This document shows positions 1 through 5,230 of a DNA stretch of 6,970 bases, piece after piece. Each line of letters opens with the position of its first letter. The first letter of the stretch is position 1. Both the position numbers and the translations under genes were made by a program. The stretch is from JBNKDD01 sp050288085 (GTDB lineage Bacteria; Chloroflexota; Anaerolineae; Aggregatilineales; UBA3940), in NCBI GenBank assembly GCA_050288085.1, contig JBNKDD010000303.1, forward strand, positions 1 through 6,970, in the 5' to 3' direction. Under the pieces are notes generated by a model. The model was given only the letters and a program-made list of their open reading frames with translations. It was not told the origin of the DNA and searched no databases.

Positions 1-148
1 AAAACGCAGGCAGTGGGGACCCGGCGCCAAATAACCCCAGCACATTGAGGCGCAGGCGTGCGCGCAACTGTCCGTGCTCCATAAAGAACTCCACTCGGTC
101 AATATCGTGCGCGGCAAACCCCAAGCCAGGGTTGCGGTTGCGGTTCAA
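1..148 (-). pseudogene. TssG-like (type VI secretion baseplate) fragment, N-terminus missing, runs off left edge
   Basis: On the minus strand, the 49 codons immediately after the flippase stop codon stay open to the window edge. They contain NPGLGF, then HDIDRVEFF, then RLNVLGLFGAGSPLP. I recognise these from memory as the conserved block of TssG/ImpH/VasB, where an N-P-x-L-x-F segment precedes a FLGLFGxxSPLP segment. TssG is a cytoplasmic baseplate wedge subunit of type VI secretion systems. In the family roughly 60 residues, including a conserved FFQAxRLLE region, come before this block. Here that space is taken by the flippase gene, so the N-terminal part is absent. The only start at the junction would be a TTG abutting the flippase TGA, with no Shine-Dalgarno. 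The piece could be a truncated gene, a remnant, or a chimeric join. No other type VI genes are visible. Family recognition is moderately sure; functionality is doubtful. Confidence 0.55.
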
Positions 149-1639
149 TCAGGCTTCAGATTCAGGAGAAGTGGGTTGTGATCGCGCTCCAAAGACTGCT
201 GTCCACAGGCGGTTGAGGCGGGCGAACAACTTGTCCCGGCTGAGGGCCAGCAGGGTCAGGGCATAGATAATCGAGAATATGCCCCCTTTGTAAAGCATCA
301 GCGGGATGCGCCCGACTGGCTGCCACCATTGCATGGCAAGCCAGACCAGCAAACTTCCCAGCAGCGCCCCGGCAATCGGCGGCCCGAACACATTTTTATA
401 GTCGATATCGACAAAGGGTTTGACCAACCCTTTCCAGAGGATGTAAAAGCCGACCACGATGGTCAGCCCGGCGCTAAGAGCCGCCCCGTTTGCGCCCCAC
501 AGCAGGGTCAGCGAGGTGCAGGATATCAGCATCACCACCGACATCACGATCCCGAACTTGCGCACTACCTTTACCCTTTCAAGTACCGGGGCCAAACCGC
601 CTGTGCTGTCGGCCAGGGGACGAAACAGCGAATAGAGCAGCAGTATTCGAACCATTGGCACCGCTCCGACCCACTCTTCGCCCAGGTAAAGGGGGACGAA
701 TTCTGGGGCAATCAGGGCCAGCCCAATCGAGGCGGGCAGGGCGATCAGGGCGACCGCTTCATAGACAAAACTCACTGCTTCAGAAAGGGCCTTCCGATCG
801 TGTGCAGTGCGGGAGTAGGTGGCCCCGGCAACACCGAGTATCCCGCCAACGGTGGACATTGGCACCAGCGACAGGTCATAGGATTTGCGATATAGACCGA
901 GCGTCGTTTTGTTGATGAAAGTCCCGACGGCAAAGTCATCATACAGAAAGGCCAGAAAACTACCCAACGCACCGATCAGCATGTGGCGGCCCTGCTCAAG
1001 TAAAGCGCGGGCTCGCTCAAAAGAGAACATCAGCCGGGGGCGGCGCGGAGCCAGAATCCACACCCCGATACAATACGATGTAGCCTTGACTGCGTAGCCG
1101 CTGACCAATGCCCAGTCTTTTGATCCCCAGAAGGCGAATCCCAGGCTGGTGAGTATCCCCAGCAGCGTTGACAGGGTTTGGAGGATGGAGATCGATCCGT
1201 AGCGCAGTTCGCGGGCCAGCATGTTTTCCGGCGTGGAGGCTACTCCTTCTTGCTCAAGGATCGCAAAGGCCGCGATGATCAGGGTCATCAGCAGGACCTG
1301 TGAATCATAGACCAGCCGTAGGATCGGCTGTGCTATGATCACCAGGATCAGCACGCCCACGCTGAATAAAGTGCTCAACCAGAACTGGGTCGAAATCTGG
1401 AGATCGTCTGGATCAGGGTCGGCGATGATGAAAGAGTTCAGGCCCCACAGCTTGACCCGTGTGAAGAACATAACCAGGGTCAGCGCCAGGCCGTATGCAC
1501 CAAACTGCTCTGGGGTCAGCAGGCGGGTTAAGATCGGCGTGGTTAACAGGCCGATCACCTGCATGGCATAACCGGCGATGGTGTAATATGCAGCGCTTCG
1601 GACAGCCCGGTTAGCTACATTGGGTTGATTATTGGTCAT
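149..1639 (-). CDS. Wzx-type polysaccharide flippase (lipopolysaccharide biosynthesis / MOP superfamily)
   Basis: This 496-residue polytopic membrane protein is of normal length for the Wzx/RfbX branch of the MOP superfamily, which moves lipid-linked sugar units across the cytoplasmic membrane for O-antigen, capsule or exopolysaccharide assembly. The N-terminus is typical: an amphipathic start, then AYYTIAGYAMQVIGLLTTPI and RLLTPEQFGAYGLALT (roughly residues 17-55), matching the family pattern of a first helix followed by a 'LxPxxyGxya' turn. About 12 to 14 hydrophobic segments alternate with short basic loops, and the C-terminus is a polar tail. The ATG at 1637-1639 lies 14 nt after the upstream methyltransferase stop and has no clear Shine-Dalgarno, so translational coupling is likely. 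The neighbouring methyltransferases suggest that it exports a methylated glycan. The substrate cannot be read from the sequence. Confidence 0.88.
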   Translation of the reverse strand: MTNNQPNVANRAVRSAAYYTIAGYAMQVIGLLTTPILTRLLTPEQFGAYGLALTLVMFFTRVKLWGLNSFIIADPDPDDLQISTQFWLSTLFSVGVLILVIIAQPILRLVYDSQVLLMTLIIAAFAILEQEGVASTPENMLARELRYGSISILQTLSTLLGILTSLGFAFWGSKDWALVSGYAVKATSYCIGVWILAPRRPRLMFSFERARALLEQGRHMLIGALGSFLAFLYDDFAVGTFINKTTLGLYRKSYDLSLVPMSTVGGILGVAGATYSRTAHDRKALSEAVSFVYEAVALIALPASIGLALIAPEFVPLYLGEEWVGAVPMVRILLLYSLFRPLADSTGGLAPVLERVKVVRKFGIVMSVVMLISCTSLTLLWGANGAALSAGLTIVVGFYILWKGLVKPFVDIDYKNVFGPPIAGALLGSLLVWLAMQWWQPVGRIPLMLYKGGIFSIIYALTLLALSRDKLFARLNRLWTAVFGARSQPTSPESEA

Positions 1640-1653
1640 GAAGTGTGAGCAGA

Positions 1654-2496
1654 TCAGGTCGGTTTACGGGTTATGCCGAGGTTACCCGTACGGTAAGCGT
1701 GAACACCCTGCTGCGCTGTAAATTCCTCCCAGGCCAAATTAGTGTCGATATCGTCCGACAGCAGCAGCCCGCCGGGCCGGATGTGAGGCCAGGCTGTTTT
1801 AAATTCCCAGGCCATGTGCTCATAACTGTGGTCGCTGTCGTGGAGAAATATGTCAATGGTTCCAAGTGAATCTAATACCCGTGGGAGGAGTTCTTTTGCA
1901 TCGCCCAGGTGCTGGACGTGACGATGTTTCAAGTAATCCGGGACGGCCCAACCCGACGTCTGGCCGGGAGGCATACCCTCGTGAAGCCACCCGCCATGCC
2001 CGGCATAATCGCCAATGGTTTCAGATGGTGGTAAGTCAATGGTGTGCAATACGCCGTGCTGATTGCGTTCCAGGGCGCAGAGAATAAAAGCGGAGGAGTT
2101 GCCCGGTGTGCCGCCGGTTTCAACCACGATCTCCGGTTGCAGCAACCGGATCAAAGCATAATGAATGAGGCCATGAAAGTATAGACTACCAGCTTCCTCT
2201 GTCACAACTCGAAAGGGGAAAGCCGCTTCAATTCGGGTAAGATACATGAAGTCTGAACCACGCGGTTCTCGCCCAATAACTTCCTGGTAACGCTCTAAAA
2301 ACTGGGGAAAAAATTCGGTGTCGGCCCATAGCTCACGCAAAGTAGTCTGGACTGAATGGCAATCTTGTTGGCTTAAAGCCATCACCAGTGATTCACCCTG
2401 CCTGACGTGCTGCATATGGTAACGAACCAGACGAGGATCATGACAATACCGTAAACCCTGCCAGAAAGTAAGTGGGGGAGGGGGAATGGTTAGCAA
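1654..2496 (-). CDS. SAM-dependent methyltransferase, Methyltransf_24 / cephalosporin-hydroxylase-like (paralog 1)
   Basis: This 280-residue cytoplasmic protein is probably a class I SAM-dependent methyltransferase of the Methyltransf_24/CmcI-like group. Visible motifs (numbered from the TTG start) are ETGGTPGNSS at 126-135 (SAM-binding loop), HTIDLP at 151-156, HLGDAKELLP at 196-205, DIFLHDSDHSYEHM at 215-228 and RPGGLLLSDDI at 240-250. The HDSDHS block is the family's acidic metal- or substrate-side motif. I prefer the TTG at 2494-2496, with GGAG 9 nt upstream. This position matches the start of the adjacent paralog, whereas a possible GTG at 2509-2511 would lie inside a conserved leader hairpin. 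Relative to paralog 2 it carries 12 extra residues (about 87-101) before the SAM loop. The flippase follows after 13 nt. The acceptor is unknown; a sugar hydroxyl of an exported polysaccharide is an inference. Confidence 0.8.
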   Translation of the reverse strand: MLTIPPPPLTFWQGLRYCHDPRLVRYHMQHVRQGESLVMALSQQDCHSVQTTLRELWADTEFFPQFLERYQEVIGREPRGSDFMYLTRIEAAFPFRVVTEEAGSLYFHGLIHYALIRLLQPEIVVETGGTPGNSSAFILCALERNQHGVLHTIDLPPSETIGDYAGHGGWLHEGMPPGQTSGWAVPDYLKHRHVQHLGDAKELLPRVLDSLGTIDIFLHDSDHSYEHMAWEFKTAWPHIRPGGLLLSDDIDTNLAWEEFTAQQGVHAYRTGNLGITRKPT

Positions 2497-2510
2497 ATGA
2501 AAAATCTCCA

Positions 2511-2539
2511 CATCCTGTTGTTAGAATCCAGGCAGGATG
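2511..2539 (-). promoter_or_regulatory. leader hairpin before methyltransferase paralog 1
   Basis: A 7-bp perfect inverted repeat (CATCCTG / CAGGATG, arms 2533-2539 and 2511-2517 on the minus strand) encloses a 15-nt loop, with GGAG at 2506-2509 directly after it. Compared with paralog 2, the seventh base pair changed from U-A to C-G type on both sides, keeping the pairing. Confidence 0.5.
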
Positions 2540-2611
2540 ATAAATCAAAAGGGGTAGGATTTCAACTTAGCGATAGGTCAGCACCGCATACATAGCCGGT
2601 AGCTGACTACT

Positions 2612-2626
2612 CCTGATCGGATCAGG
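2612..2626. repeat. 15-bp palindrome over the stop codon of paralog 2
   Basis: CCTGATC-G-GATCAGG is perfectly self-complementary around one base and includes the TGA stop of the second methyltransferase. There is no following U-run, so it is not a standard intrinsic terminator. It may be a binding site, an mRNA-stabilising structure, or chance. Confidence 0.35.
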
Positions 2627-3425
2627 CAGGCTTTCGGGTTGCACCGAGGCCACCTGTATGATAGGCCGGAAGGCCCTGTTGCTTGGTGAAGTCTTCCCAT
2701 GCCGTATTGGCAAAGATATCATCTGACAACAACAGGCCGCCGGGCCGGAGGTGTGCCCAGGCCATCTCGTATTCCCAGGTCATGTGTTCCTGACTGTGAT
2801 CGCTGTCATGAAGGAAAATATCGATGGAGCCGAGTGAATCCAGCAAGCCGGGCAGCAGTTCCTTCGCATCGCCCAGGTGTTGTTTGTGACGCGGTCGGAG
2901 GTCGTCAGGTACGATCCACCCGGAGCTCTTGCCTTCCGGCATCCCGGCATGGAACCATAAACCATCGGTGTAATCGCCTAAGGGTTCAGCCGGAGGGAGG
3001 TCGATAGTATGGAGGATGCCTGTGCCGTTGCGATCCATTGCTCGCAGGATTAAGGCCGAGGAGTTCCCTGGGGTTCCGCCGGTTTCGATCATAACCTCAG
3101 GTTTAAATAACCTGACCAACATGTACTGGACAATGTTATGAAAATAGCGACTCCCGGCATCTTTGTGCAGGTACATATAATCCAGGCCGCGTGGTTCATA
3201 ACCGGTTATGGTCAGGTGTCGCTCCATAATGGTTTGCCAGAAGGGTTCATCTTCCAGAATTTCGAGAATCGTTGTCCGAACGATATTAATATCGGTCCCG
3301 ATCAGTCGTTCAGCCAGAGACTCAGCTAAACTCACCTGTTGAAAATGAAACCGGACTCGGCGCGGATCATGACAATACCGCAAGCCCTGCCAGAAAGTAA
3401 GCGGCGGTGAGGGAATAGTCGACAA
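2622..3425 (-). CDS. SAM-dependent methyltransferase, Methyltransf_24 / cephalosporin-hydroxylase-like (paralog 2)
   Basis: This 267-residue paralog of the next gene downstream has well over half of its aligned residues identical by eye, highest in the C-terminal two thirds. Motifs are LTFWQGLRYCHDPR at 9-22 (shared almost exactly with the paralog), ETGGTPGNSS at 114-123, HTIDLP at 139-144, HLGDAKELLP at 183-192, DIFLHDSDHSQEHM at 202-215 and RPGGLLLSDDI at 227-237. These indicate a Rossmann-fold methyltransferase with an intact SAM loop and acidic HDSDH motif. The start is a TTG at 3423-3425 with a strong GGAGG 7 nt upstream; no ATG or GTG fits better. The gene follows the response regulator by 63 nt, which hold a hairpin. 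Both paralogs keep their motifs, so both look functional and may act on different positions or acceptors. CmcI-like hydroxylase naming in databases is historical, and methyl transfer is the likelier activity. Confidence 0.8.
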   Translation of the reverse strand: MSTIPSPPLTFWQGLRYCHDPRRVRFHFQQVSLAESLAERLIGTDINIVRTTILEILEDEPFWQTIMERHLTITGYEPRGLDYMYLHKDAGSRYFHNIVQYMLVRLFKPEVMIETGGTPGNSSALILRAMDRNGTGILHTIDLPPAEPLGDYTDGLWFHAGMPEGKSSGWIVPDDLRPRHKQHLGDAKELLPGLLDSLGSIDIFLHDSDHSQEHMTWEYEMAWAHLRPGGLLLSDDIFANTAWEDFTKQQGLPAYHTGGLGATRKPA

Positions 3426-3432
3426 ATGTTAT

Positions 3433-3437
3433 CCTCC
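3433..3437 (-). promoter_or_regulatory. Shine-Dalgarno GGAGG deciding the TTG start of paralog 2
   Basis: GGAGG lies 7 nt before the TTG at 3423-3425. No ATG or GTG occurs at suitable distance in frame, so a TTG start is required for this gene. The aligned site in paralog 1 is GGAG at 2506-2509, 9 nt before its TTG. Confidence 0.7.
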
Positions 3438-3467
3438 ATATCCTGAGAAGAAAGCCGGACAGGATAT
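3438..3467 (-). promoter_or_regulatory. leader hairpin before methyltransferase paralog 2
   Basis: An 8-bp perfect inverted repeat (ATATCCTG / CAGGATAT, arms 3460-3467 and 3438-3445 on the minus strand) encloses a 14-nt loop. The 3' arm ends immediately before the GGAGG at 3433-3437. The corresponding position in the other copy has a hairpin of the same design. Confidence 0.5.
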
Positions 3468-3488
3468 TAAATCAAATGTGGGAGGATT

Positions 3489-3863
3489 TCAACTTGCCAG
3501 CAGCTTGACGATCTTTTCCACCAGGTCAATCGGTTTGATCGGTTTGACCAGGTACAGGTCAGCGCCCAGTTCCTCGGCGTAGTCCCGCATGACCGGCTGC
3601 TCGTGCGCGGTTAGTACGACTACCGGCACCTTCTTGCCTGCTTTTTCCGCTTCCCGAATTTGTTCGATGACCTGATACCCATCAATGCCCGGCATGGCGA
3701 TGTCAACGATCAAGAGATCGGGCATCTCCTTTTTGAAGGTGCGCAGCCCAACGTCGCCATCTGAGGCCCGGAGTACTTCGAAATCGGCTTTGCGTAGGGC
3801 GATATCCATCATTTCCAGGATCGTTTGATCGTCATCGATTACCAGAATTTTCTTTTTTGCCAT
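3489..3863 (-). CDS. single-domain response regulator (CheY-like receiver)
   Basis: This 124-residue stand-alone receiver domain has no output domain. All switch residues are visible: the acidic pocket DDD at 10-12, phospho-acceptor Asp54 in LLIVDIAMPG, Thr85 in VVVLTAH, and Lys107 in LVKPIKP. It should therefore be phosphorylated by a histidine kinase and act through protein contacts, as CheY- or Spo0F-like proteins do. No kinase is in the window. The ATG at 3861-3863 has an AGGAG about 8 nt upstream, inside the 14-nt gap after the membrane-protein gene, so the two are almost certainly co-transcribed. The last codon and stop of this gene mark the outer border of the duplicated segment that also lies in front of the first methyltransferase. 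The partner and the process controlled are unknown. Control of glycan production is a guess from gene order only. Confidence 0.9.
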   Translation of the reverse strand: MAKKKILVIDDDQTILEMMDIALRKADFEVLRASDGDVGLRTFKKEMPDLLIVDIAMPGIDGYQVIEQIREAEKAGKKVPVVVLTAHEQPVMRDYAEELGADLYLVKPIKPIDLVEKIVKLLAS

Positions 3864-3877
3864 CGTTTTCTCCTGTT

Positions 3878-4297
3878 CTAAGCACGTGTTTGGCTGTTTA
3901 GCATGCGGGCAACGAACACATACCAGACTCCGAGCAGCAGCATATAGACATTACCAATCCAGAGTACGATTCGCCAACCCGGTCGCAGTTTGAAGTCCAT
4001 AAATAACAAAGCGATCGTTAACATTACAACCGGTATCTCGGCCATCAGGGCGGCAAAGATCAATCCGCCTGACTTGACATTGCCTTGAATGACTACCCAG
4101 GTTTGCCAGGCAGCGAACAGCAGAAAGCCCAGGCCAATCACCCGGTAGATCATCGGAGGCAGCAGCGGCGCGTAGCCTAATACCCTGTCTGCTGGCAGCG
4201 GAAATAATGCGAAAATAATTCCCAGGAACCAGTTAAGCAGCATATCGCCGAATATCAATTGTTTAAGTGTGAAGGTTTTTGCCTGTTCAACTTTCAT
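3878..4297 (-). CDS. four-helix integral membrane protein of unknown function
   Basis: I do not recognise a named family for this 139-residue protein. Four hydrophobic segments are apparent at about residues 19-37, 48-70, 78-100 and 107-130, with a short basic N-terminus (MKVEQAKTFT) and a polar C-terminus, so both ends are probably cytoplasmic. Charged residues fall only in the loops (for example VKSGG and FKLRPGWR). The ATG at 4295-4297 has AGAAGG 8 nt upstream, and a TATAAT lies 29 nt before the start, making this the likely first gene of the transcription unit that continues into the response regulator 14 nt downstream. The pairing with a receiver gene hints at a role in sensing or in the envelope, but no sensor domain is visible. 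It is a real gene by coding pattern, start site and spacing. Confidence 0.75.
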   Translation of the reverse strand: MKVEQAKTFTLKQLIFGDMLLNWFLGIIFALFPLPADRVLGYAPLLPPMIYRVIGLGFLLFAAWQTWVVIQGNVKSGGLIFAALMAEIPVVMLTIALLFMDFKLRPGWRIVLWIGNVYMLLLGVWYVFVARMLNSQTRA

Positions 4298-4311
4298 AGA
4301 AGTTACCTTCT
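4298..4311 (-). promoter_or_regulatory. small hairpin over the ribosome site of the membrane-protein gene
   Basis: Minus-strand AGAAG-GTAA-CTTCT forms a 5-bp stem with a GNRA-type tetraloop, ending on the base before the ATG. The Shine-Dalgarno AGAAGG is in its 5' arm and loop, so folding could reduce ribosome access. The stem is short and A/U-rich, so the effect is uncertain. Confidence 0.3.
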
Positions 4312-4325
4312 CTCTTTATGCATCC

Positions 4326-4331
4326 ATTATA
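4326..4331 (-). promoter_or_regulatory. -10 element TATAAT upstream of the membrane-protein gene
   Basis: A perfect TATAAT on the minus strand is placed so that transcription would start about 20 nt before the ATG at 4297. No good -35 hexamer is found at 16-18 nt, so the promoter may be weak, activator-dependent or use another factor. It would drive the unit running through to the flippase. Confidence 0.45.
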
Positions 4332-4394
4332 CGAATTTCCAGGGAAAGTACTACTTTGCTCTGCTATCAAGATATGGCTTTTCCTGGTAGATAG

Positions 4395-4426
4395 CAAAAG
4401 AGGACATGGTTAAAATGTCCCCCTCT
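4395..4426 (-). terminator. probable intrinsic terminator after the STAS-like gene
   Basis: On the minus strand AGAG and GACAT pair with ATGTC and CTCT around a 7-nt loop, interrupted by a 3-base C/G bulge, and are followed by TTTT. It lies 32 nt after the TAA at 4459. The short U-run and the bulge make it a moderate rather than a strong terminator. Confidence 0.5.
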
Positions 4427-4458
4427 GTTTGTTCCTCAATCAGATTCAGATGATGACG

Positions 4459-4854
4459 TTATTTCCCAACCAGAGAACGCACATATTCGATGGCTTCTTC
4501 CTCAGAGGTAAAAAGCTTGCTTTGTAATGACCCATACTGCTCTTGTTGAAGAGCGTCAGCCGCCATTTTCCCCAGTTCATTGTCTGTGACGAAGATGACT
4601 TCTTTCACTAAGGGATTACGATAAGGGCCGCTTTTGGGATCCGTCAACTCGGCCAGGGTCATCACAAGCTGGGTGAAGGTAAACTTAATCGCTGAGATAT
4701 TTATGATGTAATAAACTGGTCTTAATTGCCCACGGAAGGCTTTCCCGATCACCTTTCTGGTTTCGGACATGCCCTCTTTGATGTCATAATCTGCTCCGAA
4801 TCGTGCGATGATGATCGAATCTGCCTTTAGTTTTTCTACGTCAATTGATGCCAT
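4459..4854 (-). CDS. SpoIIAA/STAS-like small cytoplasmic protein
   Basis: This 131-residue soluble protein alternates strands and helices: IIIARFGADYD (about 15-25), a helix with KVIGKAFRGQ, VYYIINISAIKFTFTQL (about 47-63), then VKEVIFVTDNELGKMAADAL and a C-terminal SEEEAIEYVRSL. This order, with a central hydrophobic strand and an 'aFV/iFVTD' strand followed by a final 'SxEEAxxWL-like' helix, resembles SpoIIAA-like/STAS proteins that regulate through protein contacts or bind small ligands. No clear phosphorylatable Ser in a canonical anti-sigma-antagonist motif is apparent, so a SpoIIAA-type switch role is not supported. The start is an ATG with GGAGAAG 6 nt upstream. The gene has its own promoter and terminator, so it is probably monocistronic. 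The family assignment rests on pattern only. Confidence 0.65.
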   Translation of the reverse strand: MASIDVEKLKADSIIIARFGADYDIKEGMSETRKVIGKAFRGQLRPVYYIINISAIKFTFTQLVMTLAELTDPKSGPYRNPLVKEVIFVTDNELGKMAADALQQEQYGSLQSKLFTSEEEAIEYVRSLVGK

Positions 4855-5018
4855 CTTATACTTCTCCGCAGTTTCCTCCCCCTTGTTGATAGTATATTAC
4901 AGATTGAGATATTTGTTAATCAAGTATGAGGCATAGCTCGAACGGTTTCAGGGAGGGCCGGAGTGTTGTGTTTTTTGGAACTTCTCAAGACAATTCACCA
5001 TGCTCAGGACATCTGCAC
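4855..5018. other. intergenic stretch, no gene seen
   Basis: This holds the promoter and leader of the STAS-like gene (4855-4919) and about 100 bp up to the orphan cobQ end. Before the proposed insertion the latter would have been the sequence directly downstream of cobQ. I see no RNA gene or convincing small reading frame here. Confidence 0.5.
4891..4919 (-). promoter_or_regulatory. housekeeping-type promoter for the STAS-like gene
   Basis: Minus-strand TTAACA (4914-4919) and TATACT (4891-4896) are separated by exactly 17 nt, each matching the sigma-70/SigA consensus at five of six positions. Transcription would begin near 4884, giving a leader of about 30 nt that includes a purine-rich ribosome site before the ATG at 4854. 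Confidence 0.65.
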
Positions 5019-5117
5019 TTACAGCCCAATGATCGCTTCGAGCGCGGCCATATCCAGCGACTCTTCGATCACGTCCGCCAGCCGGTCAAAGGCTGTATCC
5101 AGGCTGATTGACGAGGT
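5019..5117 (-). pseudogene. orphan duplicate of the cobQ 3' end
   Basis: This 99-bp stretch repeats the final 32 codons plus stop of cobQ (5748-5846, constant offset 729) with five differences, at 5020, 5028, 5046, 5097 and 5109. Four are silent third-codon changes and the fifth exchanges TAA for TGA. Identity stops abruptly at 5117/5118, so no catalytic part of CobQ is present. An open frame continues upstream on the minus strand to 5318, but it crosses the start of the DUF4375 gene and has no CobQ similarity, so I do not treat it as a gene. The piece is best explained as the displaced original gene end left by an insertion. Confidence 0.85.
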
Positions 5118-5224
5118 TGCCAGGAGTACCATAACACCGTAGACTTGCAAAGAAAATCCAACCGATCGTGTAGGCCAACATACTAAGAGTAGGGTTAAAT
5201 GAAGTATGTACGGGAAGGGGAGCA
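5118..5224. other. cassette leader, possible decayed membrane-protein trace
   Basis: This lies between the orphan cobQ end and the DUF4375 start. It contains the plus-strand ribosome site GGGAAGGGGAG (5212-5222) but no convincing promoter. On the minus strand one frame reads FNPTLSMLAYTIGWIFFASL (about 5143-5202), which resembles the end of a membrane protein, then loses any sense near the repeat boundary. It may be a remnant carried by the insertion, or chance. Confidence 0.25.
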
Positions 5225-5230
5225 TTGGCG

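Larger units (their letters stand above)
1654..2568 (-). repeat. tandem duplication unit, copy 1 (methyltransferase plus leader)
   Basis: The gene and its upstream leader are homologous to copy 2. Upstream of the coding part the two copies align through the hairpin and a shared AAGTTGAAATCC stretch (2557-2568 here), after which similarity stops. That stretch contains the last codon and TGA of the response-regulator gene, here orphaned. Copies are diverged, so the duplication is old. Confidence 0.75.
2622..3495 (-). repeat. tandem duplication unit, copy 2 (methyltransferase plus leader)
   Basis: This is the counterpart of 1654-2568. Its outer border at about 3495 lies in the final codons of the response-regulator gene, where copy 2 is continuous with the intact regulator. 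It therefore probably occupies the ancestral position, with copy 1 the added one. Confidence 0.75.

Noticed and set aside
45..266. 73-codon plus-strand reading frame at the left edge
   Set aside because: It runs antisense across both the TssG-like fragment and the flippase C-terminus and is very Arg-rich. It is a shadow frame.
329..915. Two long plus-strand reading frames opposite the flippase
   Set aside because: Their translations are rich in Gln, Gly, Arg and His typical of antisense to a hydrophobic gene, and there is no ribosome site or motif.
2497..2511. GTG start adding five residues to methyltransferase paralog 1
   Set aside because: It overlaps the likely Shine-Dalgarno and the conserved leader hairpin, and the paralog has no equivalent extension.
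5145..5184. Promoter for the DUF4375 gene (TTGCAA with CATACT)
   Set aside because: Spacing is 28 nt, far outside 16-18, and the -10 match is only four of six. No alternative pair convinced me.
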